Source: Lysobacterales bacterium 63-13 (GTDB lineage Bacteria > Pseudomonadota > Gammaproteobacteria > Xanthomonadales > Rhodanobacteraceae). Taken from it: a DNA stretch of 32,881 nucleotides. The position numbers were made by a program, and so were the translations under genes. Positions 24,587 to 31,160 of the stretch are shown here, piece by piece (within the stretch, counting starts at the first letter, position 1; each line of letters opens with the position of its first letter). The stretch is taken from positions 1-32,881 of the forward strand of contig MKWR01000001.1 in the NCBI GenBank assembly GCA_001899855.1, read 5' to 3'. The notes below the pieces were generated by a model. The model was not told the DNA's origin. It saw nothing but the letters and a program-made list of their open reading frames with translations, and searched no databases.

Positions 24587-25177
24587 ATGCCGGAATTCGA
24601 CCGGCGCGTGCTCGAGGTCTTGCGCGAGCCAATTGAATCGGGCCACCTGACCATTTCGCGCGCGGCACGGCAGGCCGATTTCCCGGCGCGCTTCCAGCTT
24701 GTCGCAGCGATGAATCCCTGCCCGTGCGGCCATGCCGGCGATCCCGGTGGACGCTGTCGCTGCACGCCCGATCAAATTGCCCGTTATCGGTCGCGGATTT
24801 CCGGGCCGCTGCTCGACCGCATCGATCTCAAGCTGGAGGTGCCGCGGGTCAATCATGCCGAACTGCGCGCCAGTCATGCGGGGGAAAGCTCGGCACAGGT
24901 GCGCGAGCGCGTGTGCGCGGCGCGCGAGCGGCAACTGGCGCGATCCGGCAAGGCCAATGCCTGGCTCAGCAATCGCGAAACCGAGCGGGATTGCGCGCTT
25001 GGAGAAAGCGAACACAAGCTGCTTGACCGCGCGGTGGAACGCCTTGGCCTCTCGGCGCGCGCCTATCACCGCATCCTGCGCGTGGCGCGGACCATTGCCG
25101 ATCTGGCGGCGAGCCGCGACATCGACGCCGTGCACCTGTCCGAAGCCATCCAGTACCGGCGTTTCGACCCCGCCTGA
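24587..25177 (+). pseudogene. comM: ComM/YifB (Mg-chelatase-like AAA+ ATPase), C-terminal fragment
   Basis: The 196 codons match the C-terminal part of ComM, the AAA+ helicase that promotes branch migration in natural transformation. Visible are the region just after Walker B (PEFDRRVLEVLREPIESG), the family Cys cluster MNPCPCGHAGDPGGRCRC, the arginine-finger segment ISGPLLDRIDL and the C-terminal Mg_chelatase_C domain ending AIQYRRFDPA. About 300 N-terminal residues, including Walker A, are missing. Homology starts abruptly at 24588: the usual Leu before Pro-Glu-Phe is replaced by the fortuitous ATG at 24587, and island sequence lies upstream. The gene is therefore interrupted and should be inactive. 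The first part should lie at the other end of the island, outside the window. Confidence 0.88.
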
Positions 25178-25265
25178 AGCGCCGAGCACCAAGCATTGTA
25201 CCTTCGTCGAAATCGCCGCCCGCAAGCAGCGCCAAGCGGGCATTTGTGCGTACACTTGCAATTGT

Positions 25266-26336
25266 ATGGCGACCTCCCTTTCCCCGGCGCTGCCCTTGCG
25301 ATCCGCTGTTGCCGCGGTTTCGGCCTATGGCGGCATGCGCGGACTGATCGAATCAGCCCTCGCGCTGGCCGCACAATCCGTCGACGGCGTCCTTGCCGTG
25401 CTCGTGGAAACCTCCGGATCGGCATCACGAAAACAGGGTGCGATGGGCTTGTATGCCGAAAGTGGCCATGTCGCCGGCGCGCTCGCTGGCGGTACCCTGC
25501 AGCAACGCCTGCATGAAGCGGCACGCACGGTGCTGGCCAATGGCAAGGCCATCGCAGTCACGCTGGATTCGCGGCAGGACAGCAGCCATACCGCGATGGA
25601 AGCCGATCGCGGCGGCGGCATCCTGCACATCCTGCTCTTGCCGCTGCCGAGTCGCGCGGCGCCCCTGCGCGATGCCCTGGGCAAGGCCTGCACCAGCAGC
25701 GCCTGGTTGCGCCTGCGCCTGGAACTGGGCGATGACGGCGAACGCAATGTCAGCTTCGGCGCCGGTGAAGCGCGCATCGGCCAGGAAATGTTCGCCTTCG
25801 ACAACCACGGCAGCCCCTGCGCCTTCGCCCGCCATTTCGTTCGACATGTCAGCCTGACCTTCGCGCCACCGCCACGCCTTGCCCTGCTCGGCAGCGGCGT
25901 GGAATCGCTGACCATCGTGCGCCTTGTCCATCTGCTCGGCTGGTATGTGGAAATCGTCGATGCGCGCGCGGGCAGCCTGGGCCAGGCGGCGAGCCGCGAT
26001 GCCGACCAGCTCCACCGCCATCTTCCGGATGACCTGCCGGAGCTGCTTGCCGAACGCCATTTCGATGCGGCGATCATCGGCGGCAACGATTTCGAGATCG
26101 ATCTCGGCTATCTGCGCCACCTGGCCACGGCCGGCATCGGCTACATCGGCCTGCTCGGCCCGCCCGAACGCCGCGACGCCTTCCTCACCCGCCTCGGCGA
26201 CATCATCGCCACCCAGCTGGAGCCGCGTTTGTATGCTCCGGCCGGCTTGCGCCTGGGTGGCGACGGCCCTGAAGTGACCGCCCTCGCCGTCGTCGCCCAG
26301 TTGCAGTATTACCTCGCTCATGACGCACACGCTTGA
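25266..26336 (+). CDS. XdhC/CoxI-family protein (divergent)
   Basis: A 356-residue protein from the ATG at 25266; the open frame reaches back into comM but that part is a shadow. The N-terminal XdhC_CoxI domain (LAVLVETSGSASRKQGAMGL, then GALAGGTLQQRL) is followed by a C-terminal Rossmann-like XdhC_C domain (RLALLGSGVESLTIVRLVH, IVDARAG, then AIIGGND and IGYIGLLGPPERR). XdhC proteins bind molybdenum cofactor and sulfurate it for xanthine-dehydrogenase-type enzymes. Here the usual GG-Cys-x-Glu motif is GG-Thr-Leu-Gln (Thr77, Gln79), so the key cysteine is absent. No molybdoenzyme gene is in the window. It converges on the SagB-like dehydrogenase, 25 bp apart, and may belong to the RiPP locus. 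Confidence 0.8.
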   Translation: MATSLSPALPLRSAVAAVSAYGGMRGLIESALALAAQSVDGVLAVLVETSGSASRKQGAMGLYAESGHVAGALAGGTLQQRLHEAARTVLANGKAIAVTLDSRQDSSHTAMEADRGGGILHILLLPLPSRAAPLRDALGKACTSSAWLRLRLELGDDGERNVSFGAGEARIGQEMFAFDNHGSPCAFARHFVRHVSLTFAPPPRLALLGSGVESLTIVRLVHLLGWYVEIVDARAGSLGQAASRDADQLHRHLPDDLPELLAERHFDAAIIGGNDFEIDLGYLRHLATAGIGYIGLLGPPERRDAFLTRLGDIIATQLEPRLYAPAGLRLGGDGPEVTALAVVAQLQYYLAHDAHA

Positions 26337-26361
26337 GCCAGCCGGGCGCTGGTGCCGGCCT

Positions 26362-27537
26362 TCAGTCTGAGCGCGGCCAGACGCTGCCCAGCGGATCGAA
26401 CTCGACCTCATCGACCAGCTCGCCGCGCCAGCCGAATCCGCTGACCGCGAGCACGCCTTCGAGCATGGGATCGAGGCCGAAGATCTCCTCGATATCGCGC
26501 TCGTTCACGGCGGCGGTGATGAACGCGGCGAGACCCCGTTCGGCAGCGGCGAGATACAGCGCCTGCGACAGATGCCCGGCATCGAGAATGATGGCGCGAT
26601 AGGCCTTGGCGTGATTGCGATATTTCCAGAATGTGCGCCGAAACCTGCTGGCCAGGATGATGATCACGTGCGCCTTCATGAAATGACGTTGCCCGGCGAC
26701 GATGCGCAGGGCCAGCGCCTGGCTGTCCTCCGCGGCGATGTCGCCCAGCGGCTCCAGCGCGTGATCGATCGGGTGGTAGTGATACAGCCCCGGCGTCACG
26801 CCCTCGACGTTCTGCACCAGCAGATAGGCCTCGGTCGGATGCAGGCCGCCGGCCGAAGGCACGGCACGTTTCATCACCGTGATGCCCGGCTCGTCGCTGA
26901 CCGCGCGTGCGGCAAACGTGCGATAAAGCGTGCTGGCAAAATCCTCCGCCGAAAGCGGCCTTGAAACATCCCAGTTGCGGCAGGTGACGCGCTGCCGGAT
27001 CAGCGCCTCAAGTGCGCTATCCGTGGGTTTGCCAAGGGCAATGCGCTGGTTCGACTCGACGCGCTCGCGCACCGGTGTCTCCGGCTCGCCCAGCCGCTCA
27101 AGAAACGGCCGATCTGTTTCCTCACCGAACCGACGCTCGGCCTCCAGCGTGTCGACGCCACTCCAACGCGTATGCCGATGCACGGTGGCGGCCAGTCCAC
27201 GCCAATGGCTGGTGCGCACCTGCTCGTCGCGTTCGCCCGTGCCGGCGTTTTCGTCGCCATCGCCAAGCAGCAGGCCCTTGTCGAGCAGGCGCTCCAGCAC
27301 CTCGCGCGGCAGCGTGCGGCAAGCGTCGTCGAAGTCGATCCATTCTTCCAGCGACAGCGCGCCGAGGGCGGTGACCTCGGCTGTATCCAGCGCAATCTCG
27401 TCATCCAGGTGGGCGGCCAGGGCGATCCATTCGCGCACCATCTCGACGCCCGTGCCACCGGTGACGAGGCGGCCCAAATCGAAATCCAGACGCTCGCGGG
27501 GTTCGATGAAGACGACGGCGCAGCGTCGGATATGCAT
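26362..27537 (-). CDS. SagB-like peptide maturation dehydrogenase
   Basis: A 391-residue FMN-dependent nitroreductase-fold enzyme of the SagB branch. The N-terminal 190 residues are a family-specific region. The dehydrogenase domain begins at CRNWDVSRPLS and shows the SagB signatures KRAVPSAGGLHPTEAYLLVQ, GLYHYHPIDHALE and LDAGHLSQALYLAAAERG, plus a C-terminal LAVSGFGWR. SagB enzymes oxidise azolines to azoles in RiPPs. This branch corresponds to the 'putative peptide maturation dehydrogenase' model (TIGR04511 as I recall it), found with the precursor and cyclase families next door. The frame opens at 27651, but the ATG at 27537 (MHIRRCAVVF) gives the usual family start. No YcaO cyclodehydratase is seen nearby, so its substrate bond is unknown. 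Confidence 0.85.
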   Translation of the reverse strand: MHIRRCAVVFIEPRERLDFDLGRLVTGGTGVEMVREWIALAAHLDDEIALDTAEVTALGALSLEEWIDFDDACRTLPREVLERLLDKGLLLGDGDENAGTGERDEQVRTSHWRGLAATVHRHTRWSGVDTLEAERRFGEETDRPFLERLGEPETPVRERVESNQRIALGKPTDSALEALIRQRVTCRNWDVSRPLSAEDFASTLYRTFAARAVSDEPGITVMKRAVPSAGGLHPTEAYLLVQNVEGVTPGLYHYHPIDHALEPLGDIAAEDSQALALRIVAGQRHFMKAHVIIILASRFRRTFWKYRNHAKAYRAIILDAGHLSQALYLAAAERGLAAFITAAVNERDIEEIFGLDPMLEGVLAVSGFGWRGELVDEVEFDPLGSVWPRSD

Positions 27538-27684
27538 GTGCGGAATCCGCGGAATGAGATCTGCTAGTGTAGTGCACGGCCCGGCCAACCGGCCGTCATT
27601 CCGGGTTACGCCAACGCGGCATTGACGGGCACGGCGCGCATGCGTCGGCACCCGCCCAGGCGCCGCCTTTGATCAACTTTTCTG

Positions 27685-27696
27685 CCAAGGGGAAAC
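27685..27696 (+). promoter_or_regulatory. Ribosome-binding element shared by both RiPP precursors
   Basis: CCAAGGGGAAAC lies 5 bp before the ATG of the first precursor and recurs ahead of the second precursor (30866-30878). GATCAA is also found 7-14 bp upstream in both. The AGGGG part would act as ribosome-binding site. Confidence 0.55.
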
Positions 27697-27700
27697 TGCA

Positions 27701-27985
27701 ATGAGCGGAGCACGCCTGCCGAAAGAACACGAATTGAACCTGCTGAAGAAGCTGTCGAGCGATGACGGTTTCCGCGCCCGCTTCGAGAAAAGTCCCGCTG
27801 CAGCCCTGAAGGAAATCGGCGTGCCCGATGCTGCCGTTTCCGCACTCGATGCGGCCAGTCTGAAACCGGGAAAGCTTGCCGAGAAATCGGCCATTGCCGA
27901 TGCCCATGCCAAGCTTGATCAGGATGCCTTGCTTGGCCATGCCTGCATGGTGTTTCCCATGCTGCGCCTGAACTACGGCGACTGA
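27701..27985 (+). CDS. NHLP-related RiPP precursor peptide 1
   Basis: A 94-residue precursor. The leader (about residues 10-50) carries the Nif11/nitrile-hydratase-like pattern LLKKLSSDDGFRARFEKSPA then ALKEIGVP, as in the 'putative modified peptide' family of Lysobacterales (TIGR04509 as I recall it). The C-terminal core candidate is short (HACMVFPMLRLNYGD), with a single Cys and no run of Ser/Thr/Cys. There is no clear Gly-Gly cleavage site. Its 3' end overlaps the cyclase/TPR gene by 13 bp tail to tail. The leader would recruit modifying enzymes; the product and its modification are unknown. Confidence 0.82.
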   Translation: MSGARLPKEHELNLLKKLSSDDGFRARFEKSPAAALKEIGVPDAAVSALDAASLKPGKLAEKSAIADAHAKLDQDALLGHACMVFPMLRLNYGD

Positions 27986-30684
27986 CTTTCTGCCAGCGCT
28001 CGCTGCAGCGACTCGATCCGTTTCTGCCAGGCCGGTTGCTGCGAGGCATCCGGCCATGCCTTGAGGAATTCGCCCAGCATGCCGCGTGCGCTGGCCTTGT
28101 CCTTGCTGTCGATGGCCAGCTCGGCGCCGCGCAGCAAGGCAAGATTGGCTTGCTCGATGTTGTAGGCGGTGAGGATCTGCGCCGGGTAATACTCGGCATA
28201 GGCGCGGCCGCGATGCTCGCTCAGCCAGCGCGCTTCCGCCAGGGCGAGCGCGGAATTCCCGGCAGCAGCATAGGCGTTCATCAAGGCGACATGGGCGAGA
28301 TACGGTTCACTGCCATCCAGCAATGCCTTGATCCGCGTGATGGCCTGTTCGGCATGGCCGGCACCGCGATCGAGTTCGGCGGTGGCGATGACCTGCAGTT
28401 TGCGGCTGATCGAATAGGCCGGGCCGCCAACCTGGCCGACCAGGGCCAGCGCGGTGCCGGCCAGTGGCCGTGCATCGATACGGGCAGCGAGGTAGGCGAG
28501 GACAAGCAGCCGGCTGTTGATCATGTCGCGGTCTGCCGATGAGCTGTCCTTCAGCGCCTTTTCGCTCTGCTTGATGGCCGACTCGATCCTGTCCAGGCGT
28601 GCCTTGCGGTCGAGGTCACGCGCCTCCAGGCCGAGGCTGTCTGCCGAGGTGGCAAACGCCTGGCCGACGATATTGTCCAGCGGAGCCTTGCCGGCGGCGT
28701 CCATGAGGATGCGACTGGCCTCCTTGCCATCACCCCGATCCAGCGCGATGGCGCTGCGCAAGGTCACCTGACTCGCCGCAACGATTGGATTCTCGGTGAT
28801 GGTCGTGTCTGCCGAGCGCGCCAGCGTCTGCGTGGCCTGTGCATGCCTGCGCTGTGCGGCGAATGTTGCCGCATGGATTTCGGTACGCACGAAACCGGTC
28901 GCTTCGGCCTGCTCGAAGCTGGCAAAGGACTCGTCGAAACGGTTGTTGCCCAGTTGCAGGATGCCGAGCAGGTGCAATGCCGGCAAGCGCGAGGGATTGC
29001 GCAGTGATGCCGAGGATTCGGCAAAGGCCACCACCGATGCGTCGAAGCGATTGGCATCCCGCCAGCTGACGTAGGCATAGCCACCGGTACCGGCGAAGAA
29101 ATCCGGATAAGTCTTGGCCAGTGCCGCCCAGCGCGACAGTGCGTCGGACTTTCTCTCCACCGTGGACAGCATCACCTCCGCATACAGCACGTCGCGGGGA
29201 GAAAGCCGGTCGCGCTCCGCCAGCGCCTTCTGGAAAGCCGCCGTGGCTTCTGCGCCGCGCCCGGCGGAGGCATGGATGACGCCGATCTTCAAGGTGGCCG
29301 ACGCCAGCCCGGGGTCAATCGCCAGGGCCTGCTGGTAAAGCGCCAGCGCCTCGCTGAACTGGCCGCGCATGTTGCTGCCGATGCCCAGCGAATACGCCTT
29401 CAAGGCATCCAGATTTGCCGTTGTCACCTTTTCCAGCGGCATCGATTCGTTTGATACCGTCGCCAGCGCTTCGCCCAGGCGCACACGCAGGCGCTCGTTG
29501 ATCTTGTCCAGCGAAGGCAGGATGGATTCCTTGCCGATGCCGTCGGCGGTCTCCGAGTAGACCGTGGTCTGCGTCCGCGGATCGATGACCTCAGCGGTGA
29601 TGCGCACGCGCCCGCCGATCTCGGCGATGGTCGGCAGGATCAGGGCGCGCGCGCCGTCGCGGATCGCCACTTCCGAGCCGACCGCGCGGTCGACTTCGGT
29701 GGCATCCGGATCGCGCTGCATGCGCGTGATCGTGTCGCGCACCTTCAGATCCGGCATCACGTTGACGTAGCGGGATTGTTCTAGGCCGATGCGCAAGGCG
29801 CTTTCAAGCGCATCATCGAACACCGTCTCGCCGGTCAGGTTGTGCAGGCTGCCGACCACCACCCAATCTCGGTTGGCAAAGGCGATCGCCGGGTCCGGGC
29901 GCAGGAACATAAACAATGGAATCGTGATCAGGGCGACCACGACAAGAGCCTCGATGACCACCGTCGCCGGGCGCCGCCAGAACGGCACTTCGCGATGCGC
30001 CTTGCTTGACCACGGAGGCGCCTTCAGCGGTGCCAGGCCTTCCTCGCCGACCTCGAATACCGCCACCGGATCCGGCACGCCACGGAAACGATAGCGGCCG
30101 TGCGTGCGCCAGCGCGTGGTTGGCAAAAAGTCGGCGAGTTCGCCTTGCGCGCGATGGGCGAGGTCGTAGGCGATATTGGAAAGCAGGATCTGCCCGGGCT
30201 GGGCCAGGTTCATCAGCCGCGAGGTGACCGGCTTGACCAGGCCTTCGACTTCGACCGGCTTGGCGCCCTTGGCAATGTCCTCGCTGTTGTTGTCCCAGAC
30301 CACGACATCGCCGACATGGATGCCGACGCGTGCCGCGAGGGTGGATTTCTCCGCCGCATTGAGCTGGCGCAAACCACGCTGGTAATCGAGGGCGAAGGCG
30401 ACCGCCTGGATCGGGCGCTCGAACATCATCAGGAAGCCGTCGGTCTTGTCGATTTCCTGGCCGCCATGGCGATCGGCCAAAGTACGGGCGAGGCGATCGT
30501 GCTTGCGGATCAGTTCGGCGGCCTCGCGGTCACCGAGCCGCTCGACGAGGGCAGTCGAATCGACCAGATCGCAAAGCAGCAACGTCCGCAGCAAGGAGTT
30601 GGCGGCGATTTCGGTACCAGTATCTGGGGAAGTCGAAACGGTCACGCGCTCGAAGGATCCACTACGGAAATCACATTCAGGCAT
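27973..30684 (-). CDS. Peptide modification system cyclase: nucleotidyl cyclase-TM-TPR protein
   Basis: A protein of about 903 residues. Counting from this start, residues 33-175 are a class III nucleotidyl cyclase domain: LCDLVDST with Asp39, DKTDGFLMMF with Lys80 and Asp82, ARVGIHVGDVVV, and Arg156. A single transmembrane helix follows (about 242-261), then a TolB-like segment (NRDWVVVGSLHNLTGE) and many TPR-type helical repeats to the end. The architecture matches the 'putative peptide modification system cyclase' (TIGR04510 as I recall it), which occurs with NHLP-related precursors. The substrate-determining Lys/Asp pair suggests ATP use, but whether it makes cAMP is unknown. The frame is open to 30771; ATG 30684 or GTG 30645 are both possible starts. 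Cytoplasmic cyclase with periplasmic TPR is the expected topology. Confidence 0.85.
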   Translation of the reverse strand: MPECDFRSGSFERVTVSTSPDTGTEIAANSLLRTLLLCDLVDSTALVERLGDREAAELIRKHDRLARTLADRHGGQEIDKTDGFLMMFERPIQAVAFALDYQRGLRQLNAAEKSTLAARVGIHVGDVVVWDNNSEDIAKGAKPVEVEGLVKPVTSRLMNLAQPGQILLSNIAYDLAHRAQGELADFLPTTRWRTHGRYRFRGVPDPVAVFEVGEEGLAPLKAPPWSSKAHREVPFWRRPATVVIEALVVVALITIPLFMFLRPDPAIAFANRDWVVVGSLHNLTGETVFDDALESALRIGLEQSRYVNVMPDLKVRDTITRMQRDPDATEVDRAVGSEVAIRDGARALILPTIAEIGGRVRITAEVIDPRTQTTVYSETADGIGKESILPSLDKINERLRVRLGEALATVSNESMPLEKVTTANLDALKAYSLGIGSNMRGQFSEALALYQQALAIDPGLASATLKIGVIHASAGRGAEATAAFQKALAERDRLSPRDVLYAEVMLSTVERKSDALSRWAALAKTYPDFFAGTGGYAYVSWRDANRFDASVVAFAESSASLRNPSRLPALHLLGILQLGNNRFDESFASFEQAEATGFVRTEIHAATFAAQRRHAQATQTLARSADTTITENPIVAASQVTLRSAIALDRGDGKEASRILMDAAGKAPLDNIVGQAFATSADSLGLEARDLDRKARLDRIESAIKQSEKALKDSSSADRDMINSRLLVLAYLAARIDARPLAGTALALVGQVGGPAYSISRKLQVIATAELDRGAGHAEQAITRIKALLDGSEPYLAHVALMNAYAAAGNSALALAEARWLSEHRGRAYAEYYPAQILTAYNIEQANLALLRGAELAIDSKDKASARGMLGEFLKAWPDASQQPAWQKRIESLQRALAESQSP
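29521..29702 (-). repeat. Near-identical block shared by the two cyclase genes, copy 1
   Basis: These 182 bp match 32700-32881 with only three mismatches, whereas the adjacent 60 bp (29461-29520 against 32640-32699) differ at about a quarter of positions. The block encodes the segment from AVGSEVAIRDGARAL to SETADGIGKESIL. The second copy reaches the window edge, so the true length may be greater. Confidence 0.85.
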
Positions 30685-30865
30685 TGTGCGCTGCACACGT
30701 CGCGTGCGCCACCCGGGAGTCCGCTCGGCTTCTGCCGCGCAGGTTCCTGGCTTCCCGGCATCAGTGCGCAACCGGCCCCGGGCTGGCGACGTCGGGACTT
30801 GTTGTTGGCATGATTTCTGCTAAAACTCTGCATCGATACACGCCATGATGGCTTGTTCGATCAAA

Positions 30866-30878
30866 CCAAGGGGAAAAC
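30866..30878 (+). promoter_or_regulatory. Ribosome-binding element, second precursor copy
   Basis: CCAAGGGGAAAAC lies 3 bp before ATG 30882 and is nearly identical to the element at 27685-27696; GATCAA precedes it at 30859. Confidence 0.55.
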
Positions 30879-30881
30879 CAG

Positions 30882-31160
30882 ATGAAGGATTCCGAGCTTA
30901 CCGAGAAGCAGGCGACCGAACTCGTGCGCAGGCTTGCCAGCGACGACGCGTTCCGCGCATTGTTCGAAGCCAAGCCTGCCAAGGCACTCGTCGAAATGGG
31001 TGTGCCCGCGGAAACGGTCACTGAACTCAACGCCAAATGCCTATGCCCCGCGCAACTTGCAGACAAGGACCAGTTCAGGCTCGCCCTGGAAAGAATGGAT
31101 GCGGAAGTCCTCGCTGTAGCCGGCAAGATGACGCCTCCGAAGATGTCCATGCCGGGCTGA
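30882..31160 (+). CDS. NHLP-related RiPP precursor peptide 2
   Basis: A 92-residue paralogue of the first precursor. The leader reads LVRRLASDDAFRALFEAKPA then ALVEMGVP, clearly homologous to precursor 1. The C-terminal part diverges completely: two Cys in AKCLCPAQLAD in mid-protein and a basic Pro/Met tail (AGKMTPPKMSMPG). A conserved leader with a hypervariable tail is the hallmark of RiPP precursors. It is divergent from cyclase 1 and abuts cyclase 2 end to end (its stop ends at 31160, that gene's stop begins at 31161), which repeats the arrangement of the first pair. Confidence 0.8.
   Translation: MKDSELTEKQATELVRRLASDDAFRALFEAKPAKALVEMGVPAETVTELNAKCLCPAQLADKDQFRLALERMDAEVLAVAGKMTPPKMSMPG

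Noticed and set aside
24732-26336. A 534-codon frame that would extend XdhC upstream by 178 residues
   Set aside because: The upstream part overlaps comM in another frame and is Arg/Cys-rich nonsense; XdhC homology starts just after ATG 25266.
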